From Planctomycetota bacterium (lineage in GTDB: Bacteria; Planctomycetota; UBA1135; GCA-002686595): a stretch of 64,000 nt of DNA. Below the pieces are notes generated by a model that did not search any database, had not been told where the DNA came from, and saw only the letters and a list, made by a program, of their open reading frames with translations. Position numbers and translations under genes: made by a program. This document shows positions 26,962-35,510 of the stretch, piece after piece; the stretch's first letter is position 1, and the number at the start of each line of letters is the position of its first letter. The stretch is from the NCBI GenBank assembly GCA_020638855.1, contig JACKHT010000002.1, forward strand, positions 372,001-436,000. The letters run 5' to 3'.

Positions 26962-27346
26962 GTTTTGGATTGGATTCGTGTCGTGTCTCTGGGGACCCCG
27001 CCCGGACCTTCCGGGCGTGGCTTCCGAGTCGCCTCGATCCCACCGGGTTTGCAAGCACTCCATAGGCCCCCCTTGCCTGCTTCGAGACACGGCTTGGATG
27101 CCGGCCCGTAGCCAACCGCCGGCCGAGCCGTCGGGGAGGAAGAGCGAAATGTTGCAGCCCCAGATTCGGGCGAATTTCGGAGCGAAGAGTCTAGTGATCG
27201 AGGCGTAAGAAACAAGTCTGAGGCCCCGGAAGGGCCTATTTTTGAAGCGCCAGGCCTGGAACCCCGCCGGGGATTTGACCCGAACTTGCCGCTCCCGCCC
27301 CTTCCAAATGGGTTATTCTAGACGTGGGGACTCCCCCATCTGCCCG
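26962..27346. other. Divergent intergenic region, rpsB leader and GGDEF promoter region
   Basis: About 385 bases. A small hairpin AGGCCC-CGGAA-GGGCCT at 27221-27237 is followed on the plus strand by ATTTTTG, which could attenuate or terminate plus-strand transcription ahead of the GGDEF gene. The rpsB side must contain its promoter and probably an S2 autoregulatory leader, but I cannot identify either from sequence alone. Confidence 0.4.
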
Positions 27347-28357
27347 ATGAACCCGACCCAAGGCGTCAAACTCCTCATCGCGGACCACCGCGGCCAGGGC
27401 ACCGCCACGCACTTGGCCCCCATGGCCTCCGCTGGCCTGGAGGTCACTACGAGCGTCAGTTTGGGCCGCACGCTGACCCTCCTGGAGTCGGATGCTCCCG
27501 ACGCCATCGTGCTCGACCCCTTGGCCGGGGGCGGCAGCGTGGAACTCGAGAAGATCCAAAACTACCTCAAGCGGACCCACACCGGACTGCTCGTGGTTTC
27601 CGACCCCATCGATTCGCTGCCCACCATCCGGGCCCTGCGAGCCCTGGGCAACCGCGCCTACGACCTGGTACCCCGGGGCGCGCCCTTGGAAGAATTCCAG
27701 CTGCGCATCGATCACCTGAGCCAACGGGTGTTTTCGCACCAGGAACTCGAAGAAGCCCGCTACCGGGCCATGCACGACGACCTGACGGACTTGCTGCGCC
27801 CCCGGGCCTTCAACCACCGGCTGTTCGAACACTTTTCCGCGACCCAGCGCCACGGCCTGCCCATGGCCTTGGTGTTGATGGACTTGGATCGCTTCGGCTC
27901 GATCAACAAGCGTTTCAACCACACCATCGGCGACCGCTTGATCGCCGAAGTGGGGCGCGCGATCCTGGACTTTCTGCGGGCGGAGGACGTGGGAGGCCGG
28001 CTCGGTGGCGACGAATTCGGGATGATCCTGCCCTACACCAATCGGGTCGATGCCGCTCGTGTGGTGCATCGCGTGCGTCAGCGCATCGAGCGCATTTCGG
28101 GGCGATTGGATCCCCTGGAAACCATCCGAGTGAGCACGAGTTTGGGGTTTGAGACCTTCAACGGCCAAGACCTCGATTCGGTCGTTACCTTGCGCGAACA
28201 CGCCGAAACGGCGCTCAAGAAGGCCAAAGCCCGGGGCGGCAACTGCGGCGTGTACTACCGGGCTCCCGACGACGAAGAGCCCGCTTGGCCGAGCTCAGCG
28301 CCCGCCACCCCCCTGGCACCGGACCAGGATCGGCCCCAGCCAGGCAGCGCGATCTAG
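27347..28357 (+). CDS. Diguanylate cyclase with receiver-like N-terminal domain
   Basis: 336 residues. The C-terminal GGDEF domain is intact: MDLDRFGSINKRFNHTIGDRLI for metal and substrate, then GRLGGDEFGMIL carrying the active GGDEF signature. An inhibitory-site RAED lies exactly five residues before GGDEF, so product inhibition by c-di-GMP is expected. The N-terminal 125 residues resemble a response-regulator receiver (KLLIADH, AIVLDPL, LLVVSDP), but the usual phospho-acceptor pattern is imperfect. No partner kinase is adjacent. The Pro-rich tail overlaps the 3' end of the convergent NPCBM gene by 63 bp. Confidence 0.92.
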   Translation: MNPTQGVKLLIADHRGQGTATHLAPMASAGLEVTTSVSLGRTLTLLESDAPDAIVLDPLAGGGSVELEKIQNYLKRTHTGLLVVSDPIDSLPTIRALRALGNRAYDLVPRGAPLEEFQLRIDHLSQRVFSHQELEEARYRAMHDDLTDLLRPRAFNHRLFEHFSATQRHGLPMALVLMDLDRFGSINKRFNHTIGDRLIAEVGRAILDFLRAEDVGGRLGGDEFGMILPYTNRVDAARVVHRVRQRIERISGRLDPLETIRVSTSLGFETFNGQDLDSVVTLREHAETALKKAKARGGNCGVYYRAPDDEEPAWPSSAPATPLAPDQDRPQPGSAI

Positions 28358-29512
28358 CACCGGCCCGTCGCCCCCATCGGTCACCACCAGTTCGAGACGG
28401 GTGGCTCCGCGCAGGTCGATCGGATCGGGCGAAATCGCAGGTTGTCCGCCGCGGCGGATCCCACTACTCCAGACTTCTTTGTCGTCCACCAGGACCTGAA
28501 AGAGCACGGACCCGCTCCGCTCCGAACGCAACGCGCTGTCATCCAAGGCCGCCGCCAAGCGCAGCCAACAGTCGCTTCCGTCGAGCTTCCAGCGCAAGCG
28601 GCTCGGGGCGTGGACCCCCAAACCGTGGGTCCAAACGCGCCCCCCAACGGTCAACAGGTCGCCGTTGACCGTGCGGTCGACGCGGTGCGGCCAGACCATC
28701 CCCAAAGGCGGGCTGCCCGGCGGATCGAAGGGCGAACGCAAGTCTCCGCTGTCGACGGGAGTCAGCCAGGAAAGGTACCGAAAGCTCCCATCGAGTACGG
28801 TCAGTTCGCGGATCCAGGCGTGGGGAATCAGCCAGCGATCCCCCTGGCGTTCGAGCAGGATGCCCTGGGTTTGGATCGACGCGAGCGTGCCGTGCAAGCG
28901 ACTCCCGCAGGTCAAATCGAGCAGGACCTGGGGGCCGGCCCCCGATGGCTCGGCGTCAGGAGTGTCGAGGGCCTCGATGAACAGCGCCACCACTTCTCCC
29001 CAGGCGAAGACCCTCGATCCCAGGCTGGTTTCCAGTTCGATACCCTGATCGGAAAAGCCCACCAAGACCCCGTCGATGCGGTCCATGGCGTCCCCCACCC
29101 GGCGGTACAAACGATCACCCGCGTCGGGGGCCTGCAAGGCACCCGAGCCCGTACGACGGGCTGGAAACACCACCGAACGCAGTGCATCCACCGGCAGGCT
29201 CAAGCGCGTCGGGCCGGGGCAGATCACCCTCAGCGATTCGGCATCTCCACCTTCGATCCGGCCCAAGAGGTGGTCCCCGCCCAGCAAGGAGAGGTCCGCA
29301 CGGTCAGGGCCCGCCTCGGACTCCAAGGGCGCGAGCCCGACAGGTTGCATCCAGGTCCCAAACAACCCCTCGAGAGCATCGCCCGGCGTCTGGTCCAGGG
29401 GCATGACCCGGACTTCCCCTTCGAGGTTGCGCCACTCGAGCGCCGGCCCCGAATCGGGGGTCTGGGCAAACAGGTGGGGCAAGCCAAGCAAGAGCCAAAT
29501 GGGAAGTCGCAT
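28295..29512 (-). CDS. Secreted NPCBM-domain protein
   Basis: 405 residues with a signal peptide (MRLPIWLLLGLPHLFAQ). The middle is beta-rich, with repeats resembling small barrel domains (LLGGDHLLGRIEGGDAESLRV; LLDLTCGSRLHGTLASIQTQG). The C-terminal 135 residues are an NPCBM-type carbohydrate-binding module: VNGDLLTVGGRVWTHGLGVHA, CWLRLAAALDD, VLFQVLVDDKEVWSSG and LELVVTDGGDG. This layout is frequent in Planctomycete envelope proteins. No glycosidase domain was seen. Confidence 0.8.
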   Translation of the reverse strand: MRLPIWLLLGLPHLFAQTPDSGPALEWRNLEGEVRVMPLDQTPGDALEGLFGTWMQPVGLAPLESEAGPDRADLSLLGGDHLLGRIEGGDAESLRVICPGPTRLSLPVDALRSVVFPARRTGSGALQAPDAGDRLYRRVGDAMDRIDGVLVGFSDQGIELETSLGSRVFAWGEVVALFIEALDTPDAEPSGAGPQVLLDLTCGSRLHGTLASIQTQGILLERQGDRWLIPHAWIRELTVLDGSFRYLSWLTPVDSGDLRSPFDPPGSPPLGMVWPHRVDRTVNGDLLTVGGRVWTHGLGVHAPSRLRWKLDGSDCWLRLAAALDDSALRSERSGSVLFQVLVDDKEVWSSGIRRGGQPAISPDPIDLRGATRLELVVTDGGDGPVLDRAAWLGPILVRCQGGGGR

Positions 29513-29979
29513 GGGGGCAAGATAGCCCGCCCCCGAGACCGATCCCAAGCCCAACTTGGCTTGGCTGGTGGGGCCAAGCAGGTCCGAAGCCCATTCTGCC
29601 ACTTTGGCGCTCGCCCCCAGGCCCTGCCAGGGTCGCTGCCAACCTGGCAGCTGGTGCCCCGCTCGGTTCCCTGCCGCCGCTGACAGGGTCCAAACTTTGG
29701 GGGCACCGCTCCCCTGGGATGGCGCGGGTCCGAGCTGCCCATGGAGCGCCATAAACACTTGCCAATAGGTCACTTGCGACCGCCCCACGGAACGGGCATC
29801 GCCCCACTATGCTGGACGGCCGAGCTTCCCGAAGGGTCCAAGCCGGCCACCCCGGGCGAGTCAGCACGCCTTCGGCACCATACTTGCATGGTCCTAGGGA
29901 GAGGGGTCCGCCGGCAGGACCCATTCCATCCCCAAACCCGCGTCCCCCGGGGCGCCCAAGAACAACGAGAGCACAACCT
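29513..29979. other. Upstream region of the chaperone cluster
   Basis: About 465 bases between the divergent NPCBM gene and groEL1. I searched by eye for a CIRCE element (TTAGCACTC-N9-GAGTGCTAA) and found none. CTTGCGA at 29773-29779 and CCCCACTA at 29802-29809 resemble sigma-32 elements, but the 22-base spacing is too long. The groEL1 frame is open from about 29809 without plausible coding before the ATG at 29980. Confidence 0.4.
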
Positions 29980-31635
29980 ATGGCCAAACAGATGGTCTTC
30001 GAAAGCGACGCCCGCGACGCAATCCAACGCGGGGTCGACAAACTGGCTAAGGCAGTCGTCACGACGCTCGGTCCCCGCGGCCGCAACGCCATCCTCGACA
30101 AGGGTTGGGGTGCCCCCACCGTGACCAAGGACGGGGTGTCCGTCGCCGAAGAGATCGAATTGGCCGATCCCTACGAGCAAATGGGCGCCGCCCTGGTCAA
30201 AGAAGTCGCCAGCAAGACCAGCGACGTGGCCGGCGATGGAACCACCACCGCCACGCTCCTAACCGCGTCCATCTTCGGAGCGGGCCTGCGCGCCATCACC
30301 GCCGGTGCGGCCCCCGCCCGTCTCAACCAAGCGATCGCGGACGGCACCGCTGCCGTCATCGGTGCCCTGGAGAAAATGGCTCGCCCGATCAACGGCGCCA
30401 CCGAGATCCAGCACATCGCCACCATCTCGGCCAACAACAACCCCATCGTGGGCAAGCTGATCGCCGACGCCATGAAGAAGGTCGGCCAGGACGGCGTCAT
30501 CACGGTCGAGGACGGCAAGTCCATGGACACCGAAGTCGAAGTGGTCGAAGGCATGCAATTCGACCGGGGCTTCCTGTCCCCGCACTTCGTGACCGATTCG
30601 GCCTCGATGCATTGCGCCTTCGAGAAGCCGCTGATCCTGGTCCACGAAGGCAAAATCTCCACGGTCCAAGCCATGTTGCCCCTGCTCGAAGCCATCAAGC
30701 AGTCTGGCCGCAAGCTTTTGATCATCGCGGAAGATGTGGATTCGGAGCCCCTGGCCACGCTGGTGGTCAACAAGCTGCGTGGCGTGATCCAAACCTGCGC
30801 CGTCAAAGCGCCGGGCTATGGCGATCGCCGCAAGCAGATGCTGCTCGACATCGCCGCCTTGACCGGGGCCACCCCGATCATGAAGGACACCGGGCTTGAG
30901 CTCGACAAGGTCACCGTCAAGCACCTGGGCACCGCCAACAGCGTGCTGGTGACTTCGGAAGCCACCACGATTTCCTCGGGCCGCGGCAAGAACCCCGCCG
31001 TGGAAGATCGCGTGACCCAGATTCGTCACGAGATCGAAGCCACCACCTCCGACTACGACCGTGAGAAGCTCCAAGAGCGTCTCGCCAAGCTGACCGGCGG
31101 CATCGCCCAAATCAACGTGGGCGGCGCCACCGACACCGAGGTCAAGGAGCAGAAAGCTCTGATCGAAGACGCCCTGCACGCGACCCGCGCGGCCGTGGCC
31201 GAAGGCGTACTGCCCGGTGGCGGCACCGCGTTGTTGCGCGCCCGCAACGTGCTCGAAACCATGCACCTCAAGGACGACGTGGACTACAACATGGGCCTGG
31301 ACCTGTTGTTCGAGTCGCTTAGCAAGCCTGTCGAGCAAATCGCCAAGAATGCCGGCTTCGAAGGCGCGGTGGTCGTGCATCGCATCCTGCGCGAACGCAA
31401 GCAAACCTGGGGCTTCAACGCCCTCACCGGAACCTACGTCGACATGCTGGAGCAAGGCATCCTCGACCCCGCCAAGGTGACCAAGTCCGCCCTGCAGAAC
31501 GCCGCCTCCGTGGCTGCCCTGCTGCTGACCACCGACGCGTTGATCGTCAACAAACCCGAGTCCAAGAAGTCCGTCGGATCCCATGAGGACATGGACGGAA
31601 TGGACGGCATGGGTGGCATGGGCATGGGCATGTAG
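29980..31635 (+). CDS. groEL: Chaperonin GroEL, copy 1 (GGM-tailed)
   Basis: 551 residues. Cpn60 signatures are intact: TTLGPRGRNAIL, VTKDGVSVA, VAGDGTTTAT for ATP, ISANNNPIVGKLI, and the late AVAEGVLPGGGTAL. The hydrolytic Asp lies in EDALHATRAAV. The substrate-binding helix region reads FDRGFLSPHF where E. coli has FDRGYLSPYF, so two aromatic contact positions differ. The tail ends with a Gly-Met repeat (DGMGGMGMGM), as in classic GroEL. It heads a run with groEL2, dnaJ and grpE. No groES is adjacent. Confidence 0.96.
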   Translation: MAKQMVFESDARDAIQRGVDKLAKAVVTTLGPRGRNAILDKGWGAPTVTKDGVSVAEEIELADPYEQMGAALVKEVASKTSDVAGDGTTTATLLTASIFGAGLRAITAGAAPARLNQAIADGTAAVIGALEKMARPINGATEIQHIATISANNNPIVGKLIADAMKKVGQDGVITVEDGKSMDTEVEVVEGMQFDRGFLSPHFVTDSASMHCAFEKPLILVHEGKISTVQAMLPLLEAIKQSGRKLLIIAEDVDSEPLATLVVNKLRGVIQTCAVKAPGYGDRRKQMLLDIAALTGATPIMKDTGLELDKVTVKHLGTANSVLVTSEATTISSGRGKNPAVEDRVTQIRHEIEATTSDYDREKLQERLAKLTGGIAQINVGGATDTEVKEQKALIEDALHATRAAVAEGVLPGGGTALLRARNVLETMHLKDDVDYNMGLDLLFESLSKPVEQIAKNAGFEGAVVVHRILRERKQTWGFNALTGTYVDMLEQGILDPAKVTKSALQNAASVAALLLTTDALIVNKPESKKSVGSHEDMDGMDGMGGMGMGM

Positions 31636-31688
31636 CTCTCCCACCTCCCTTCCCCACCCCCATCCAGAACACCCAACCCAACCCAACC

Positions 31689-33293
31689 ATGGCCAAGCAA
31701 ATCCTTTTCGACGATACCGCCCGCCACAAGATGAAGGCCGGCATCGAGAAACTCGCCAAAACCGTCCGCATCACCATGGGCCCCTCGGGCCGCAACGTCA
31801 TCCTGCAGAAGTCCTTCGGCTCGCCGCACGTCACCAAAGACGGTGTGTCGGTCGCCAAAGAAATCGAGCTGGAGGACCCCTTCGAAAACATGGGCGCCAA
31901 GCTCGTGCTCGAAGTGGCCAACAAGACCAATGACATCGCCGGCGACGGCACCACCACGGCAACCGTGTTGGCCGCCTCGATCTTCTCCGAAGGCATGAAG
32001 TTCGTCGCCAACGGTGTGAGCACGATCGAACTGCGCAACGGCATCAACAAAGCGGTCGAAATCGCCGTCGCGTCGATCGTCGAACAATCGCGCAAGGTCA
32101 AGAGCAAGGCTGAGAAGGTCGCCATCGCTACGATTTCCGCCAACAACAACCCCGAGGTGGGCGCCATCATCGCCAACGCCTTCGAGGCCGTTGGTGACAC
32201 CGGCGTCGTGACCGTCGAGGAAAACACGACCCTCGAAACCACGCTCGAAGTGGTCGAGGGCATGGAGTTCGACAAGGGCTACCTGTCCCCTTACTTCGCC
32301 ACGAACCTGGCCAAGCTGACCTGCGAATTCGAAAACCCCTACATCCTGATCTGCAACAAGAAGATCTCGAGCGTGCGCGAATTCATCCCCGCGCTGGAAG
32401 CGGCGGCCCACACCGGCCACCCGCTGCTCGTCATCGCCGAAGACGTGGAAGGCGAAGCGCTGACCGCCCTGGTCATCAACCGCCTGAAAGGCATCCTGAA
32501 CGTGTGTGCCGTCAAGGCTCCCGGCTTCGGAGATCGTCGCAAGGCGTACCTGGAAGACATCGCGACCCTGACCGGCGGGACCGCACTGACCGAGGACATC
32601 GGCGTGCCGTTGGAGAAGGTTACCATGGAGCACTTCGGCCAAGCGGGCCGGGTCGTGATCAGCAAGGACAGCACCACCATCGTTCAAGGCAAGGGCAAGC
32701 CCGCCGACATCAAGGCGCGCACCAAGCAAATCCAAGCGCAGATCGACGCGTCCACCTCGGACTACGACAAAGAGAAGCTGGAAGAGCGTTTGGCCAAACT
32801 GACCGGTGGCGTCGCCATGATCAAAGTGGGCGGCAAGACCGAAGCCGAAATGAAGCAGATGAAGGACCTGGTCGAGGACGCGCTCAACGCGACGCGCGCT
32901 GCGACCCAGGAAGGCATCGTTCCCGGCGGCGGCGTGGCTTTGCTGCGCGCTTCGCTGGCCGTGGCGGAAGGTCGCTTCAAGGGCGATGAGAAGTTTGGCG
33001 CCACGATCATCGAGCGCGCCTTGGGTGCGCCCGTGCGTCAGATCGCAGAAAACGCTGGCGCGGATGGCTCGGTTGTGGCCGAGACGATCCTCGAGAAGGG
33101 CAAGACCATCGGCTACAACGCCTTGACGGGCGTCTACGAGGACATGTTCAAGGCGGGTGTCATCGACCCTGCCAAGGTGGTTCGCACGGCGTTGCAGAAC
33201 GCGGCTTCGATCGCCGGGCTCTTGCTCACGACCGACTCGATGGTGACCGACCTCAAAGATGACGCCGATCCGATCGAGGGGGTCACCTCCTGA
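31689..33293 (+). CDS. groEL: Chaperonin GroEL, copy 2 (no GGM tail)
   Basis: 534 residues; paralogue of the preceding gene with all ATPase motifs (TMGPSGRNVIL, IAGDGTTTAT, EDALNATRAAT, GIVPGGGVAL). The apical region keeps the classic FDKGYLSPYF. The C-terminus stops at DADPIEGVTS with no Gly-Met repeat, a clear structural difference from copy 1. The gap to copy 1 is 53 nt and ends in an ACCCAACCCAACC leader without Shine-Dalgarno. A specialised client range is inferred, not shown. Confidence 0.96.
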   Translation: MAKQILFDDTARHKMKAGIEKLAKTVRITMGPSGRNVILQKSFGSPHVTKDGVSVAKEIELEDPFENMGAKLVLEVANKTNDIAGDGTTTATVLAASIFSEGMKFVANGVSTIELRNGINKAVEIAVASIVEQSRKVKSKAEKVAIATISANNNPEVGAIIANAFEAVGDTGVVTVEENTTLETTLEVVEGMEFDKGYLSPYFATNLAKLTCEFENPYILICNKKISSVREFIPALEAAAHTGHPLLVIAEDVEGEALTALVINRLKGILNVCAVKAPGFGDRRKAYLEDIATLTGGTALTEDIGVPLEKVTMEHFGQAGRVVISKDSTTIVQGKGKPADIKARTKQIQAQIDASTSDYDKEKLEERLAKLTGGVAMIKVGGKTEAEMKQMKDLVEDALNATRAATQEGIVPGGGVALLRASLAVAEGRFKGDEKFGATIIERALGAPVRQIAENAGADGSVVAETILEKGKTIGYNALTGVYEDMFKAGVIDPAKVVRTALQNAASIAGLLLTTDSMVTDLKDDADPIEGVTS

Positions 33294-33373
33294 TCGCGGC
33301 CCCTCCCGGTGACCATTTCCGGATGGCCGCTGGGAGGGCCCCAAAGCTTTCGGGCTTCGCCCCTGACCCATCG

Positions 33374-33408
33374 AGGAGGCGGAGAAGGCGTCCCCTTCTC
33401 CGCCTCCT
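33374..33408 (+). promoter_or_regulatory. Strong hairpin 25 nt upstream of dnaJ
   Basis: A perfect 15-bp stem (arms 33374-33388 and 33394-33408) with a 5-base loop. There is no T-run after it, so it is not a classical terminator. The left arm contains GAGGAGG, a Shine-Dalgarno-like sequence, but too far from the start codon. A second weaker hairpin (about 33301-33338) follows the groEL2 stop. The structures may separate groEL and dnaJ messages by processing or partial termination, or respond to temperature; all inference. Confidence 0.55.
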
Positions 33409-33432
33409 GCAACAACCACCCCCTTCGAGCAC

Positions 33433-34563
33433 ATGGCCGAGAAACGCGATTACTACGAAATCCTGGGCGTCGTCCGCGAGAGCGAACAGGAAGTCATCAA
33501 GAAGGCTTATCGCAAGCTTGCCATGCAGCACCACCCCGACCGCAACCCGGGGGATGCCGAGGCCGAGGCGAAGTTCAAGGAGGCGGCGGAAGCCTACGAT
33601 GTGCTCGGGGATCCCGAGAAACGTGCCCAATACGACCGCTTCGGTCACCAGGCGTTTGCCGGTGGCGGGCGCAGCGGTGGCGGCTTCCAGAATATGGAAG
33701 ACATCTTCTCTGCCTTTGGGGACATCTTCGGGGGAGGTGGCATGTTCGGCAACCTGTTCGGAGGTGGCGGTGGAGGCCGGCGTCAGAGCGGCCCCCGCAA
33801 GGGGCGCGACTTGCGCATCGTGCTCGACCTGACGCTCGAAGAGATCGCCGAGGGAGTCCCCAAGACCGTTTCGCTGAGCCGCACCGAGGCGTGCTCGACT
33901 TGCAGCGGCTCGGGTGCCAAAGCCGGCGCCAAGAAGGTTTCCTGCACCACCTGCGGAGGGCGTGGCCAAGTGGCCCGCAACGCAGGCATCTTCACCATGG
34001 CCCAGACCTGCCCTGCTTGCCAGGGAGCCGGCCAAGTGATCGAGAGTCCGTGCGAGGACTGCAAGGGCTCGGGCGGGACCCGCGCCAAAGCCGAGGTCAC
34101 CATTCAAGTACCCGCGGGAGTCGAAGAAGGCATGCGGCTCGTGGTCCGTGGCGAAGGCGACGCAGGCAGGGAGGGTGGCCCGCGGGGAGACTTGCAGGTC
34201 ATCATCCGCGAAGTCGAACACAAGGTGTTCCAACGCAGCGGCCCCGATCTATTGATCGAGATTCCCGTTTCGTTCAGCCAACTGGCTTTGGGCGACAAGG
34301 TCGAGATTCCCACCCTTGCGGGCAAAGTCGACATGACGATCCCAGCCGGAACTCAATCGGGCAAGCTCTTCCGCCTACGCGGGCAAGGCTTGCCGCGCCT
34401 GGAAGGTCGCGGACAAGGCGACCAGTTGGTGCGCGTCTTCATTGAAGTGCCCACGAAATTGAGCGACCGCCAAAAGGAACTATTGCGCGAATTTGGCGAT
34501 CTAGAACACGAGCGTGGTGGCAAGAAGAGCTTCTTCGAACGCATCCTCGATCACTTCGCTTAA
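33433..34563 (+). CDS. dnaJ: Chaperone DnaJ
   Basis: 376 residues. J domain at residues 1-70 with the HPD motif in QHHPDRNPGD, then a Gly/Phe-rich region (about 75-115). Four CxxCxGxG zinc-finger repeats follow (CSTCSGSG, CTTCGGRG, CPACQGAG, CEDCKGSG), then the substrate-binding beta domain. It is a type I DnaJ, delivering clients to DnaK and stimulating its ATPase. dnaK itself is not in the window. It is followed 19 nt later by grpE. Confidence 0.97.
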   Translation: MAEKRDYYEILGVVRESEQEVIKKAYRKLAMQHHPDRNPGDAEAEAKFKEAAEAYDVLGDPEKRAQYDRFGHQAFAGGGRSGGGFQNMEDIFSAFGDIFGGGGMFGNLFGGGGGGRRQSGPRKGRDLRIVLDLTLEEIAEGVPKTVSLSRTEACSTCSGSGAKAGAKKVSCTTCGGRGQVARNAGIFTMAQTCPACQGAGQVIESPCEDCKGSGGTRAKAEVTIQVPAGVEEGMRLVVRGEGDAGREGGPRGDLQVIIREVEHKVFQRSGPDLLIEIPVSFSQLALGDKVEIPTLAGKVDMTIPAGTQSGKLFRLRGQGLPRLEGRGQGDQLVRVFIEVPTKLSDRQKELLREFGDLEHERGGKKSFFERILDHFA

Positions 34564-34582
34564 CCCCTAGCCCCACCCAACC

Positions 34583-35146
34583 ATGAGCAAACCCAAAGCC
34601 CAATCGCACTCCGACGAGTTGGAAGATCCCACGCCCGGGGGCGAGTCCAACCAGGAACCCGAGCGCACCCCGCTCGAGCAAGCCGAGGCGGAACGCGACG
34701 AGTACCTGGAGCACTGGCAACGGGCCAAGGCCGACTACCAAAACCTGCGCCGCCGGATCCTTGAAGACATCGACGCCGCGGTGCACCGCGAAACCCAAGG
34801 GCTGATGCAGGAGATGCTGACGGTCCTGGATTACTTGGACATGGCCTTGGCGACCCCTTGCGAGAGCGCGGACTCTAAGAACCTGCAGATGGGCGTCCAA
34901 ATGACGCGCACGCAGCTGTGGAACGCATTGGAGCGGCAAGGTGTCAAGCGGGTGCCCACCGAAGGCCTTTTCGATCCCACCGTACACCAAGCCATGGCGA
35001 CCGTGGAAACCAACGAAGTCGAGCCAGGCACGATCATGGACGTGGTTCGCGCGGGTTTCCAAAAGCAGGGTTTTGTGCTGCGTCACGCGCAGGTCAAAGT
35101 GGCCCAAGCCCCCCAAGAGTCGGATTCGGCCGACCAGGACGCCTAA
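34583..35146 (+). CDS. grpE: Nucleotide exchange factor GrpE
   Basis: 187 residues. A disordered acidic N-terminus, a long helix (LEQAEAERDEYLEHWQRAKADYQNLRRRI), then the beta-wing domain with GVKRVPTEGLFDPTVHQAMATVE and the terminal GFVLRHAQVKVAQ. GrpE releases ADP from DnaK. The order dnaJ-grpE, with dnaK elsewhere, differs from the common grpE-dnaK-dnaJ order. Confidence 0.96.
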   Translation: MSKPKAQSHSDELEDPTPGGESNQEPERTPLEQAEAERDEYLEHWQRAKADYQNLRRRILEDIDAAVHRETQGLMQEMLTVLDYLDMALATPCESADSKNLQMGVQMTRTQLWNALERQGVKRVPTEGLFDPTVHQAMATVETNEVEPGTIMDVVRAGFQKQGFVLRHAQVKVAQAPQESDSADQDA

Positions 35147-35147
35147 C

Positions 35148-35486
35148 ATGCCGACCTACGACTACCGCTGCCAAGCCTGTGGGCACACCTTTGAGTTGTT
35201 CCAGTCGATGAGCGAAGCGGTCAAGCGCAAGTGCCCCAAGTGCAGCGCCAACAAGCTCGAACGTTTGATCGGGATGGGCGCGGGTATCCTGTTCAAGGGC
35301 GGCGGTTTCTACCAAACCGACTACCGCAGCGATGCCTACAAGAAGAGCCAAGCCGCCGACAAGCAGGCTTCGGTGCCAGCGCCCGAAGCCAAGCCCACCA
35401 GCGAGCCCAAGCCCAAGGCAGAGCCCAAGAAGGGCGCCAGCAAGGCGAGCCCCAAGGCAACCAAGAACAAGCCTTCCAAAGGCTAG
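35148..35486 (+). CDS. FmdB-type zinc-ribbon protein
   Basis: 112 residues. The first 40 residues form the FmdB/CxxC zinc ribbon: MPTYDYRCQACGHTFELFQ with a second CPKC pair, followed by GILFKGGGFYQTDYRS. The tail is a low-complexity Lys/Ala/Pro segment, probably disordered. Members of this family are small and poorly understood. The ATG lies 1 nt after the grpE stop codon region, so it is cotranscribed with the chaperones. Confidence 0.88.
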   Translation: MPTYDYRCQACGHTFELFQSMSEAVKRKCPKCSANKLERLIGMGAGILFKGGGFYQTDYRSDAYKKSQAADKQASVPAPEAKPTSEPKPKAEPKKGASKASPKATKNKPSKG

Positions 35487-35510
35487 CAACCCAGCGCACT
35501 CGCTTGGGAA

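Noticed and set aside
29513..29979. CIRCE or sigma-32 promoter for the groEL cluster
   Set aside because: No 9-bp CIRCE inverted repeat; the CTTGCGA and CCCCACTA elements are 22 bases apart, too far for sigma-32.
31434..33434. A minus-strand frame of over 600 codons opposite groEL2, and one of 475 codons opposite groEL1
   Set aside because: High GC removes stop codons from the antisense frame of conserved genes; translated sequence is His/Gln/Val-rich low-quality protein.
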